From contig LQBI01000033.1 of NCBI GenBank assembly GCA_002030045.1, forward strand, positions 56,240 through 120,239: a stretch of 64,000 nucleotides of DNA. Direction: 5' to 3'. The first letter of the stretch is position 1. Every line of letters starts with the position of its first letter. This document shows positions 1 through 7,838 of the stretch, one piece after another. The DNA is from Candidatus Aegiribacteria sp. MLS_C. GTDB lineage: Bacteria; Fermentibacterota; Fermentibacteria; Fermentibacterales; JCC-6. Under the pieces are notes generated by a model. It did no database searches and was not told the origin of the DNA. It saw only the letters and a list, made by a program, of their open reading frames with translations. The translations under genes were made by a program, and so were the position numbers.

Positions 1-289
1 TCGCAGCCGCAAAATGCCTCCCGACCCAGAAGTCATGGTTTCCAGGCAGGAAATGGACGTTCCATCCGGCCCTGCTGAGTTCCCCCAGGGCCGCGAGGAC
101 CCTTTCATGTCCGGCAGGCACCACCGATCGGTACTCGAACCAGAAATCGAAGAGGTCCCCGAGTATCCAGAACTCTCCCGGATCATCCGCGCCGGCGAGT
201 TCCTTCAGGAAGGAGACGAGACGGTCCCTTCCCGGATGCTCCTCGGGCTCCGGGAACAGATGTGCGTCGCTAAGGAAATACCTGAACAT
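1..289 (-). CDS. lpxH: UDP-2,3-diacylglucosamine diphosphatase LpxH, 5' part (runs off left edge)
   Basis: Only the first 96 codons are inside the window. Reading leftward from an ATG at 289, the protein shows the calcineurin-like metallophosphoesterase motifs in order: SDAHLF near residue 7, LGDLFDFWFEY near residue 44, and LPGNHDFW near residue 83. These supply the Asp, His and Asn ligands of the dinuclear metal site. The GDLFDFWFEYRSVVP block is the form I associate with Bacteroidota LpxH, which cleaves UDP-2,3-diacylglucosamine to lipid X in lipid A synthesis at the inner face of the cytoplasmic membrane. Presence of lpxH implies a lipopolysaccharide outer membrane. A related UDP-sugar phosphoesterase is the alternative. 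It lies downstream of the ECF-sigma operon in the same direction, but a 114-bp gap with short direct repeats separates them, so co-transcription is uncertain. Confidence 0.85.
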   Translation of the reverse strand, partial: MFRYFLSDAHLFPEPEEHPGRDRLVSFLKELAGADDPGEFWILGDLFDFWFEYRSVVPAGHERVLAALGELSRAGWNVHFLPGNHDFWVGRHFAAA

Positions 290-316
290 GCCGATCCCTG
301 TCTGAATTGAATCGAT

Positions 317-396
317 TCGCTCCTGGACAGGATAAGTCCCGCCTGAACAGGGAAGGTCCTGCCTGAACACGGTAAACCATGACCGAACACGAAAGA
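317..396. repeat. Four imperfect 20-bp direct repeats
   Basis: Units start at 317, 337, 357 and 377 and keep an exact 20-bp period. The shared core is GCCTGAACAG followed by GGNAA; units 2 and 3 are closest and units 1 and 4 more diverged. The array sits between the end of the lipoprotein gene and the start of lpxH. It could be a protein-binding array or a simple slippage repeat. Four units without spacers do not make a CRISPR. Confidence 0.6.
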
Positions 397-403
397 CCGT
401 CCA

Positions 404-907
404 TCATTTTCCGGGCCGGAAGCTTTCCAGGAGCCGTGAAGGCGAACCGAAACCGCTCTCCGAACGGGACTCTCCACCCGGGGAGAGGAGCATGGCGAAG
501 GGAAGGATGTCCGTCTCGACAGTACGCATGACGGACGAGTCGGCCAGGTATACAGGCAGCGAGATACCAAGGTCATTCACTATCCTCTGCGCGTGGTTCC
601 TGGACTCGGCATCGGGCTGTATCGGGATCGGGAGTACGGTGGAATCCAGTGATGCCAGGAAGAGGAGGTCTTCCCCCATCTCCCCGTAGAGTGCCAGTGG
701 CAGCCAGTAGTAGATGATGGCCGATCGTCCCGGCTGCAGGGCCAGCGTATCCCCTGCGGGGGCGAGTATGACACCGGGGAGCTGTACCGACAGTTCCGGG
801 GTCCCTGCCGGGTCAGCCGGTCCGGGATCCGCCTCCGTCTCTTCCGAACAGGACGGTGCGAGGATCAGCAGGCAGGATGCCAGTCCCAGGGCAGTTGATG
901 ACTTCAT
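404..907 (-). CDS. Lipoprotein with a thioredoxin-like (TlpA-type) fold lacking CxxC
   Basis: I chose the ATG at 907 because it gives an immediate lipoprotein signal (MKSSTALGLASCLLILAPSC), with the lipobox Cys at residue 20. The mature part resembles a TlpA/redoxin domain: a beta strand AIIYYWLPLALYG where the family has a W-x-x-W-C-x-x-C loop, and ILPFAMLLSPGG where the cis-Pro loop and following strand should be. No Cys remains except the lipidated one, so a disulfide function is unlikely. It is the last of four co-directional genes after the ECF sigma and anti-sigma genes, so it is probably a regulon effector or envelope sensor. The fold assignment rests on pattern only. The final codons overlap a stretch resembling the interspersed repeat seen elsewhere in the window. 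Confidence 0.6.
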   Translation of the reverse strand: MKSSTALGLASCLLILAPSCSEETEADPGPADPAGTPELSVQLPGVILAPAGDTLALQPGRSAIIYYWLPLALYGEMGEDLLFLASLDSTVLPIPIQPDAESRNHAQRIVNDLGISLPVYLADSSVMRTVETDILPFAMLLSPGGESRSESGFGSPSRLLESFRPGK

Positions 908-936
908 CGAGTTCCTTCCAGGTGAGAGCCTTTCCC

Positions 937-1401
937 TCATCTTCCGGTGATGGAGGCCCAGGCTTCCTTAGGCCAGCTGCTACCGGTATCTCCGCTGACC
1001 AGAACGGCAAACCCGCCGTTAAAGGCCGCGAAATCAAAATCCAGGCCGTTCCAGGATGCGGATGGGGGGAGAGCCCGGATCCCTCCGGGGACGCTTATCC
1101 TCATCAGGACGTCGCCGGTGGATGTATCCCTTGCGGTTTGCACCATGAGGGGGTAGAGCCGATGACTGCCGAAGGCTACCGGACCACGGGGCGGAATGGC
1201 GCAAAGGCCCGGAGGTGCAGGGTTTCCGCCGATCTCGTCCTCAAGTGAAAGCTGGTATGCGTGGACCGCCATGGCCAGCGGGTCTCGGAAAGAGGTCATG
1301 GGTGCTCTGAAAAGGAAAGGAATGGAGATCAGGAGCGCAGCGCACAGGATGACCGCCGTCAACCGGTCCTTAGGTATTCGTCCGACATTTGTGTCATGCA
1401 T
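937..1401 (-). CDS. Single-pass membrane protein of the ECF-sigma operon, function unknown
   Basis: A 154-residue protein with one N-terminal membrane segment (about residues 15-31, LTAVILCAALLISIPFLF) and a probably periplasmic domain with no recognisable catalytic motif. Its start ATG overlaps the stop of the zinc-finger anti-sigma gene by 8 bp, so translation is probably coupled. The lipoprotein gene follows after 29 bp. The position suggests either a membrane partner of the anti-sigma factor, which itself has no membrane segment, or a regulon target. I do not recognise the family. Confidence 0.65.
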   Translation of the reverse strand: MHDTNVGRIPKDRLTAVILCAALLISIPFLFRAPMTSFRDPLAMAVHAYQLSLEDEIGGNPAPPGLCAIPPRGPVAFGSHRLYPLMVQTARDTSTGDVLMRISVPGGIRALPPSASWNGLDFDFAAFNGGFAVLVSGDTGSSWPKEAWASITGR

Positions 1402-1615
1402 TTGCCAGGATGCTTTGTACTGCGCTCTGGAGTTCCGATGGAGCCGCCACGCTCATCGCGTTCCTTACGAAGGTCTGCATCTGCTGCGTCTGGAGGAAGA
1501 ACTTCCTGCAGTTCGGACAAGCGTCCAGATGGTCCATGAGGGGCTTCCTGTACTCGGCCCCGAGTTCTCCGGAAAGGTAATCATGCATGTGAAGATGGGC
1601 ATCCTCGCAGGTCAT
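1394..1615 (-). CDS. Short zinc-finger anti-sigma factor
   Basis: A 73-residue soluble protein. The N-terminal zinc-binding anti-sigma fold is visible: C4 near the start, a His-rich helix, then H29-x3-C-x2-C (HLDACPNC), the H-x3-C-x2-C signature of ZAS-family proteins that grip ECF sigma factors. The ATG begins one base after the sigma-factor stop, typical of a co-translated sigma/anti-sigma pair. There is no transmembrane helix, so it is a cytoplasmic, possibly redox- or metal-sensing form like RsrA, or it works with the adjacent membrane protein. Confidence 0.8.
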   Translation of the reverse strand: MTCEDAHLHMHDYLSGELGAEYRKPLMDHLDACPNCRKFFLQTQQMQTFVRNAMSVAAPSELQSAVQSILANA

Positions 1616-1616
1616 T

Positions 1617-2174
1617 CTAGCTCCCCCCCATTGCTATGTTCTTCCACTCGGCAAGAAGGTTCCTCAGGATAAGACGTCCCCTGTGTATCCTCGACCTCAC
1701 GGTTCCGATGGGAATCTCGAGTATTTCAGCTATATCGGCGTAGGAGAACCCCTGAACGTCGCAGAGTACAACCGCTTCGCGAAACTCGTCCGGAAGGCTT
1801 TCGATCGCGTTCACGATGTCCTCCTGAAGAAGATCGTCCAGGAACTTCATGCCGGGATCGGGACCCATCTTCTTGAGTTCCGCCACGTCTTCCCTGGCCA
1901 TCTGTTCTATCCACTCCCCGGCCATGCCGACGGGTTTCCTGCTGCTCTTGCGCAGCTTGTTGAGAAAAGTGTTCCTCATGATGGTGAACAACCAGGCCCC
2001 GGCATTTGTTCCTAGCGAGTACTGCTTCTCGGATCTCAGAGCGTTGAGATAGGTGTCCTGCACCAGGTCGGAGGCGTCCTCCCCGTTCCGTGTCAGGTGG
2101 ATCGCGTACCCGTACAGACGGTCCAGATGGCTCAGGACCTCCTTTTCGAATCTCTTTCGCCGAGTGCTCTTCAT
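1617..2174 (-). CDS. ECF (sigma-70 family) RNA polymerase sigma factor
   Basis: The start ATG at 2174 follows a good Shine-Dalgarno (GGGAGAGGA). The protein is 185 residues. Region 2 runs from about residue 10 to 80, with DASDLVQDTYLNALR and the promoter-melting segment AWLFTIMRNTFLNKLRK. Region 4 follows from about 125 to 175: ESLPDEFREAVVLCDVQGFS and the HTH YADIAEILEIPIGTVRSRIHRGR. This two-domain layout defines extracytoplasmic-function sigma factors. It heads an operon with its anti-sigma factor and two envelope proteins. A GGAAC-type -35 element lies 60-70 bp upstream, suggesting autoregulation. Confidence 0.93.
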   Translation of the reverse strand: MKSTRRKRFEKEVLSHLDRLYGYAIHLTRNGEDASDLVQDTYLNALRSEKQYSLGTNAGAWLFTIMRNTFLNKLRKSSRKPVGMAGEWIEQMAREDVAELKKMGPDPGMKFLDDLLQEDIVNAIESLPDEFREAVVLCDVQGFSYADIAEILEIPIGTVRSRIHRGRLILRNLLAEWKNIAMGGS

Positions 2175-2214
2175 TCCTCTCCCGTTCCGGGAATGCTCGC
2201 TCCAGGTGTCCCAG

Positions 2215-2243
2215 GACCGTAAACTACCAAAGTAATGGGTTCC
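2215..2243 (-). promoter_or_regulatory. Candidate ECF-type autoregulated promoter of the sigma operon
   Basis: On the minus strand, GGAACC (2243-2238) is followed after 18 bp by CGGTC (2219-2215), resembling the GGAAC...CGTC pattern of ECF promoters. It would give a leader of about 35-40 nt before the ATG at 2174. The spacer is slightly long, so this is tentative. Confidence 0.35.
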
Positions 2244-2285
2244 GTGCCAATACCCGTTCTTTGCACTACCGGTTGTGGTACCCCC

Positions 2286-2314
2286 TTGCCAAAGGTACAA
2301 AATGTTGATAGTCT
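2286..2314 (+). promoter_or_regulatory. Weak candidate sigma-70 promoter for nrdJ
   Basis: TTGCCA (2286-2291), a 17-bp spacer, then TAGTCT (2309-2314). The -10 match is poor. I see no cobalamin riboswitch in the leader. Confidence 0.25.
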
Positions 2315-2387
2315 ACCCCTGTCGACATGACTCAGTTCCGAGGGTTCCTGCAGGGGTGACCGGAGTCACGTTCCAGGTTCCCCGGAC

Positions 2388-4898
2388 ATGAAAGCTGGCC
2401 GAAGCGAATTATGCTTGGAACCGATTGATGTTTGGTATTCACGGGAGATTTCCCCCTGTTTAGTTCCGGGAGGGTGTTCCTTGGAGGATCTCCATCTTCA
2501 TAACGATTTGTTCGCAGGTACTGATGAGGAGAAGCGGGGTCCCGCCGTGGCCGAAGAGGCACCCGGCAGGCTCACCGGTCTGATTGAACCGGTCTTCAGC
2601 GAGAACGCTCTCAAAGTACTGAGGAAACGCTACCTCAAACGGTCCGTATCCGGTGAGGTACTCGAGGAGCCCGGCGACATGCTCATTCGAGTGGCCGAGG
2701 CGGTGGCTTCGGCCGAGGAGAAGTTCGGGAACGATGTGCAGCAGGCTACGGTCTCATTCTACAACCTGATGGCCAGAAAAGAGTTCCTGCCAAACTCGCC
2801 CACACTGATGAACGCCGGAAGGGAACTGGGCCAGCTTTCGGCCTGCTTCGTCATTCCGGTGGATGACAGCATGGAAAGCATCTTCACAGCCGTCAAGAAC
2901 ACCGCACTGATCCACAAGAGCGGAGGCGGGACGGGCTTCTCCTTCTCCAGGGTCAGACCCGCCAAGGACACCGTCATGTCGACCAGGGGAGTATCAAGCG
3001 GTCCTCTCTCGTTCATGACGGTCTTCGACCAGGCAACGGAGACGGTTAAGCAGGGTGGTGTCCGTAGGGGAGCCAACATGGCGGTTCTCAGGGTAGACCA
3101 CCCGGACATCGAGGAATTCATCAACATCAAGCGCAACATGGACAAGCTGAACAACTTCAACCTTTCTGTGGCCGCAACCGACGAATTCATGGACGCCGTC
3201 GAGAGGGGAACCACCTACAACCTGGTGAATCCCAGGGACGGTTCCGCGGCAGGTACCCGGGATGCGAACGAGATCTTCGACACCATCGTCGACTCGGCAT
3301 GGAGCGCGGGTGAGCCCGGCCTCGTCTTCATCGACAGGATCAACGACGCCAATCCCACTCCCCACGTCGGCTCGATAGAAGCCACCAATCCATGCGGCGA
3401 ACAGCCCCTGCTTCCATACGAGGCATGCAACCTGGGCTCTGTGAACGTTTCCCTGATGGTTGAGCAGTCGGAGTCCGGCAGTTGCGTCATGAACTGGAAC
3501 AAGCTGGAAAAGACGGTCAGGACAGCTGTCCGTTTCCTCGACGATGTGATCGAGATAAACCGCTACCCTCTGCCGGAGATCGCTGAGGTGGTGGCAGGCA
3601 ACAGGAAGATAGGACTCGGTGTCATGGGTTTCGCAGACCTTCTCTTCAAGCTTTCCATCCCATACGATTCGGAGGAGGCGCTGCTCTTCGCCGAGGAGCT
3701 TATGAGCTTCGTGGCGGAGAAGGGAAGGAAGGCCAGCATCGACCTTGCCGCTGAACGAGGCTCATTCCCGAACTTCAAGGGAAGCGTGTACGATAACAGG
3801 CACATGCCCGAATTGAGGAACGCCACGGTCACCACCATTGCGCCCACCGGTTCGATAGGCATACTGGCCGGCTGTTCCAGCGGAATAGAGCCCGTATTCG
3901 CACTGGCATTCACGCGGAAGAACCTGCTGGACCATGGTGACGAACTCCACGAGGTGGTTCCCGAGTTCGGCAGGATAGCCAGGGAGAAGGGCTTCTTCTC
4001 CGAGGATGTCTTATCGAGGGTAGCAGAGAAGGGTTCGTGCCAGGATATAGCCGAGATACCGAGGGAGGTCCAGAGGATCTTCGTTACCTCCCATGACATA
4101 TCCCCCGCCTATCATGTCAGGATGCAGGCGGCATTCCAGAAATACACCGACAATGCTGTCTCGAAAACTGTCAACATGCCGGAGAACGCCTCCAGGAAGA
4201 GTGTAGCCGAGGTCTTCAAACTTGCCAGACGTCTGGGGTGCAAGGGAATAACCGTCTACCGCGACAAGAGCCGGGACAAGCAGGTACTAAACCTTGCAAG
4301 GGCGAAGGAGGCGGAGAAGGCGGACGGCATGGCCCTGCCCTCGGTGCCGATAGGACCAAGGGACAGGGGCGACGTCACATCGGGGATCACCAAGCGCATC
4401 AGGACCGGGTGCGGAAAGCTCTACGTCACGATCAACACGGACGAGAACGGCCCGGTTGAACTCTTCTCGCAGATGGGCAAGGCCGGCGGCTGCGCCGCCA
4501 GCCAGTCGGAGGCCATCAGCCGGCTCGTGTCCCTGGCTCTCAGATCCAACATCCAGCCTGAAGCCATAGTAAAGGAACTCAAGGGTATCAGCTGCCACAG
4601 GGTAGTCTGGCAGGGAGGCAACCGGATACTCTCCTGCGCCGACGCCATCGGGCAGACCCTGGAATGGTACATCGAAGAGAAGATGGAGGCCTCAGGCCTG
4701 AAGAACTCCGGCGTCATCCAGTCAATCGAATCCGTGGTCCCGAATGATGAGGGGGAGTTCGACGATCAAACCGTCCAGGAGGAGGACGAGGCGGTTGAGA
4801 ACCTTGCCGGAGCATGCCCGATGTGCGGTGGACCCCTGAAGTACGAATCCGGATGCGTTGCCTGTGCTCTCAACTGCGGGTATTCCGAATGCGGATGA
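2388..4898 (+). CDS. nrdJ: Vitamin B12-dependent (class II) ribonucleotide reductase
   Basis: Reduces ribonucleotides to deoxyribonucleotides using adenosylcobalamin, so no oxygen is needed. Visible blocks include FLPNSPTLMNAGRELGQLSACF, with the first active-site Cys; the Gly-rich KSGGGTGFSFSRVRP; NPCGEQPLLPYEACNLGS, with the radical-bearing Cys and catalytic Glu; and APTGSIGILAGCSSGIEP. A Cys-rich tail (CPMCGG ... CVACALNCGYSEC) would form the zinc or redox-shuttle end. At up to 836 residues it has the usual length of the NrdJ family. The start is uncertain: conserved sequence begins near residue 64, and a TTG at 2481 behind GGGAGG or a GTG at 2547 would fit at least as well as the ATG at 2388. 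It diverges from the ECF-sigma operon. Confidence 0.93.
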   Translation: MKAGRSELCLEPIDVWYSREISPCLVPGGCSLEDLHLHNDLFAGTDEEKRGPAVAEEAPGRLTGLIEPVFSENALKVLRKRYLKRSVSGEVLEEPGDMLIRVAEAVASAEEKFGNDVQQATVSFYNLMARKEFLPNSPTLMNAGRELGQLSACFVIPVDDSMESIFTAVKNTALIHKSGGGTGFSFSRVRPAKDTVMSTRGVSSGPLSFMTVFDQATETVKQGGVRRGANMAVLRVDHPDIEEFINIKRNMDKLNNFNLSVAATDEFMDAVERGTTYNLVNPRDGSAAGTRDANEIFDTIVDSAWSAGEPGLVFIDRINDANPTPHVGSIEATNPCGEQPLLPYEACNLGSVNVSLMVEQSESGSCVMNWNKLEKTVRTAVRFLDDVIEINRYPLPEIAEVVAGNRKIGLGVMGFADLLFKLSIPYDSEEALLFAEELMSFVAEKGRKASIDLAAERGSFPNFKGSVYDNRHMPELRNATVTTIAPTGSIGILAGCSSGIEPVFALAFTRKNLLDHGDELHEVVPEFGRIAREKGFFSEDVLSRVAEKGSCQDIAEIPREVQRIFVTSHDISPAYHVRMQAAFQKYTDNAVSKTVNMPENASRKSVAEVFKLARRLGCKGITVYRDKSRDKQVLNLARAKEAEKADGMALPSVPIGPRDRGDVTSGITKRIRTGCGKLYVTINTDENGPVELFSQMGKAGGCAASQSEAISRLVSLALRSNIQPEAIVKELKGISCHRVVWQGGNRILSCADAIGQTLEWYIEEKMEASGLKNSGVIQSIESVVPNDEGEFDDQTVQEEDEAVENLAGACPMCGGPLKYESGCVACALNCGYSECG

Positions 4899-5020
4899 TC
4901 CCTGCAGCCTCTCCCTCCGTGGTCTTCAGCTCCCGGCACCTTGCGCCTGAGGACCGGATTTAGTTAGACTTGCCCTCAAGACTGTCTTCCATCAAACCAA
5001 CACCGGAGGTGCGACTAGCC

Positions 5021-5236
5021 TTGGAGAAGACGATAAGGGACATAGAGAAGGGCCAGGACCTGATCAGGGTCGAACTGTCCGAGTTCAAGGGCAATCAGTA
5101 CATAGGTGCCCGCATCTACTTCATGGACGACAGGGGTGACTGGAAACCCACCAAGAAGGGGCTCACCCTCCCGCCGGAAACCATGGTCCAGGTCAGGGAC
5201 GCACTGAACGATGCTCTCGCCGAGATAGGCAGCTAG
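5021..5236 (+). CDS. PC4/Sub1-type single-stranded nucleic-acid-binding protein
   Basis: A small protein of 71 residues from the TTG at 5021, which has GGAGGTG nine bases upstream; an in-frame TTG at 4970 would add 17 residues without a clear ribosome-binding site. The core VELSEFKGNQYIGARIYF followed by DWKPTKKGLTLPPE is the beta-hairpin plus K-P-T-K-K-G motif of the transcriptional coactivator p15/PC4 family. These proteins bind ssDNA or RNA as dimers. Bacterial members are poorly studied. It lies directly upstream of tex, another nucleic-acid-binding transcription factor, and a shared role in transcription is plausible. Confidence 0.85.
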   Translation: MEKTIRDIEKGQDLIRVELSEFKGNQYIGARIYFMDDRGDWKPTKKGLTLPPETMVQVRDALNDALAEIGS

Positions 5237-5295
5237 GCGGGTCGCCGCCGGGTATTCCGGAGACCCATCCTGTACAGCAGTCTGAAGGTGGCGCC

Positions 5296-7434
5296 ATTAC
5301 AGACGGGATAGTATGTGCCGTAGCCGGGGAGACCGGGATCGATCCCGGCAGGGTATCCGCAGTTGCGGGACTGCTCGAGGGCGGCGCCACGGTGCCGTTC
5401 ATCGCCAGGTACCGCAAGGAGGCTACCGGAGGGCTGGACGAGGTATCCATCATCAACCTCAGGGACCGGCTCGATCAGCTGGCCAGGCTGGAGGAGAGGC
5501 GTAATTCGATACTCCGGTCGCTCCTTGAGAGGGAACTCCTCACCGACGAACTCAAGACCAGAATAATGGACGCAGGTACCCCGGCGGAGCTGGAGGACCT
5601 GTACCTGCCCTTCAGGCCAAAGCGGAGGACACGTGCCGCCATGGCAAGGGAGAAGGGACTCGAGCCCCTGGCCCGGAGGATATTCCGGCGGGAGGGAGGG
5701 GATCCGTTCCTGTACGCCGCCGGATTCATTGATCCCGGGAAGGGGGTGCTGACCGTTGAGGTAGCCATCGCGGGGGCCGGGGACATCATCGCCGAGTTCC
5801 TGGCGGAGGATCCTGACGTGAGGGAGAGATTGAGGCGGCTCTACTGGCGGGAAGGAATCTACAGCAGCAGATCAATAAGGGGCAGGGAAGAGGAGGGAGC
5901 CAACTTCAGGGACTATTTCGACTGGAGCGAGCCCGTGAGGAAGGCACCCTCCCACAGGGTGCTGGCGATGAGGAGGGGTGAGGACAGGAAGGTGCTGGCC
6001 CTGAAGGTCCTCGTACCCGAGGATCGGGCGCTGAAGCTTGTACTGAGGGACATTCACCTCGAGGAGGACTCACCCGAGGCTGGAATAATCGCCGCCGCCG
6101 CTTCAGACAGTCTGAGGAGGCTGCTGTCCCCTTCCATGGAGACGGAGACCAGGCTCCGCAGCAGGGAGGAGGCCGAAGACGAGGCGATAAGGGTCTTCGC
6201 CTCGAACCTGCGCAACCTCCTTCTTGCGCCCCCCCTGGGCCGAAAACCGGTGCTCGCGGTGGACCCTGGTTTCAGGACCGGCTGCAAGCTGGCCTGCCTG
6301 GACGGTAACGGCACACTGCTCGAACATGCCACCATATTCCCCTTCGGATCGGGGGATGCTGCGGAAAGGGCGGCCGGGACCGTCCTGGGTATGCTGTCCC
6401 GGCACCGTATCGGATTCGTCGCTGTGGGGAACGGCACCGCCGGGCGCGAGACGGAGTCCTTCATGCGCGGGCTTGCACTCCCCGAGGACTGCACATTGGT
6501 ATCTGCGAGCGAAAGCGGGGCCTCGGTCTATTCAGCCTCGCAGGCCGCCAGGGATGAGTTTCCCGACCTTGACATCACGGTAAGGGGAGCGGTCTCGATA
6601 GGCCGCCGCCTTCAGGACCCGCTTGCCGAACTGGTCAAGATAGATCCGGGTTCCATAGGGGTCGGTCAGTACCAGCACGACGTTGACCAGGCGAAACTGA
6701 GGAAAGCCCTGGACGATACCGTGGCAAGCTGTGTGAACAGCGTAGGCGTGGACCTGAACACCGCCAGCGTCCACCTTCTGGCTTACGTGTCGGGACTGAA
6801 CAGCTCCGTCGCAGCCGGCATCGTCAGGCGCAGGGTGGAGAGGGGGCCGTTCAGGACCCGCAAAGAGCTGATGGAAGTTAACGGCATGGGGCCGGTGAGC
6901 TTCCAGCAGTCAGCCGGGTTCCTTCGGATCAGGGACGGCGATGACCCCCTGGACGGGAGTGCCGTCCATCCGGAAAGGTATGCGCTGGTGGAGGAGATGG
7001 CATCCTCGGTGGGGGTCCCGGTCTCCACACTGCTGGCTTCCCCAGGGATCCGCAGCTCCGTCGACCTTGCCGGTTTCGTCAGGGACGGCATCGGCCTGCC
7101 CACCCTCCGGGATATAATGGACGAGCTGGAAAGACCGGGCAGGGACCCCCGGGAGACCTTCACCGTCTTCCGTTTCGCAGACGTTCACTCGATAGGCGAT
7201 CTGCAGGAGGGCATGGTCCTCCCAGGCATAGTCACCAACGTGACCAATTTCGGCGCGTTCGTTGACGTTGGTGTTCACCAGGACGGACTCGTGCACGTGA
7301 GCCGGATGTCCAGGAGCTTTGTAAGAAACCCTGCGGAGCTGGTCTCTGCAGGGGACAGGATAAGGGTCAGAGTGACCGGTGTGGACGAGGAGCGTGGAAG
7401 GATATCGCTGTCGATGGTCCTGGAAGGCGAATGA
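5296..7434 (+). CDS. tex: Transcription accessory protein Tex (S1 RNA-binding protein)
   Basis: The domain order is that of Tex: an N-terminal helical region with VPFIARYRKEATGGLDE and LEDLYLPFRPKRRTRA; a YqgF/RNase-H-like domain (VLAVDPGFRTGCKLACLD); a helix-hairpin-helix segment (LNTASVHLLAYVSGLNSSVA); and a C-terminal S1 domain (GMVLPGIVTNVTNFGAFVDV). Tex binds nucleic acid and modulates transcription. The start is a problem. Family members have about 30 residues before VPFIARYRKE. Here the open frame continues upstream with fitting sequence (GIVCAVAGETGIDPGRVSAV) but has no ATG, GTG or TTG. The only ordinary start, GTG at 5392, cuts into the conserved motif. I give ATT at 5296, which has AAGGTG five bases upstream, as the best-fitting start; a sequencing error is an alternative. 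Confidence 0.85.
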   Translation: MTDGIVCAVAGETGIDPGRVSAVAGLLEGGATVPFIARYRKEATGGLDEVSIINLRDRLDQLARLEERRNSILRSLLERELLTDELKTRIMDAGTPAELEDLYLPFRPKRRTRAAMAREKGLEPLARRIFRREGGDPFLYAAGFIDPGKGVLTVEVAIAGAGDIIAEFLAEDPDVRERLRRLYWREGIYSSRSIRGREEEGANFRDYFDWSEPVRKAPSHRVLAMRRGEDRKVLALKVLVPEDRALKLVLRDIHLEEDSPEAGIIAAAASDSLRRLLSPSMETETRLRSREEAEDEAIRVFASNLRNLLLAPPLGRKPVLAVDPGFRTGCKLACLDGNGTLLEHATIFPFGSGDAAERAAGTVLGMLSRHRIGFVAVGNGTAGRETESFMRGLALPEDCTLVSASESGASVYSASQAARDEFPDLDITVRGAVSIGRRLQDPLAELVKIDPGSIGVGQYQHDVDQAKLRKALDDTVASCVNSVGVDLNTASVHLLAYVSGLNSSVAAGIVRRRVERGPFRTRKELMEVNGMGPVSFQQSAGFLRIRDGDDPLDGSAVHPERYALVEEMASSVGVPVSTLLASPGIRSSVDLAGFVRDGIGLPTLRDIMDELERPGRDPRETFTVFRFADVHSIGDLQEGMVLPGIVTNVTNFGAFVDVGVHQDGLVHVSRMSRSFVRNPAELVSAGDRIRVRVTGVDEERGRISLSMVLEGE

Positions 7435-7452
7435 TATCGAACGGCCCCTCAG

Positions 7453-7833
7453 TCATCGAAGACGGAAGGTTTCCGGGATCAGCCCCTCGACAGTGAAGTA
7501 GCGGATGGAACCGTCGGTGGCAACAGCCACCGGCATGTCACCCTGGCAGAACTCGGCCAGCACCTGCCTGCAGGCTCCGCAGGGGACCGGATCGCCGTCG
7601 GGGGAGTATACCAGCAGCCCGCTGAAACTTCTCTTTCCTCCGGACACGGCCTTGAAAAGAGCGACCCTCTCGGCGCAGATGGTCAGGCCGTAGGAGGCAT
7701 TCTCCACATTGACGCCGGTGTGCAGGACACCCTCGGAGTCCTCCAGCACTGCGGCTACCCTGAACCCGGAATAGGGACAGTAGCAGTTTCCAAGTTCCGC
7801 CCTGGCCGCGTCCAGGAGCCTCTCGGCGTCCAT
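7453..7833 (-). CDS. cdd: Cytidine deaminase
   Basis: A 126-residue protein of the homotetrameric cytidine deaminase family, converting (deoxy)cytidine to (deoxy)uridine in pyrimidine salvage. The zinc site is intact: NVENASYGLTICAERVA gives Cys and the proton-shuttling Glu, and PCGACRQVLAEF gives the other two Cys ligands. CPYSGFRVAA near the N-terminus is also typical. The ATG lies five bases after the stop of the cyclic-nucleotide-binding gene, making it the last gene of the rqcH operon. It ends tail to tail with tex, 18 bp away. Confidence 0.95.
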   Translation of the reverse strand: MDAERLLDAARAELGNCYCPYSGFRVAAVLEDSEGVLHTGVNVENASYGLTICAERVALFKAVSGGKRSFSGLLVYSPDGDPVPCGACRQVLAEFCQGDMPVAVATDGSIRYFTVEGLIPETFRLR

Positions 7834-7838
7834 TCCGG

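Noticed and set aside
317..396. CRISPR-like array
   Set aside because: Units are contiguous 20-mers with no unique spacers, and there are no cas genes.
2310..2480. Possible cobalamin riboswitch upstream of the B12-dependent reductase
   Set aside because: No GCCACUG core or B12-box-like block could be found, and the leader is mostly GC-rich coding-like sequence.
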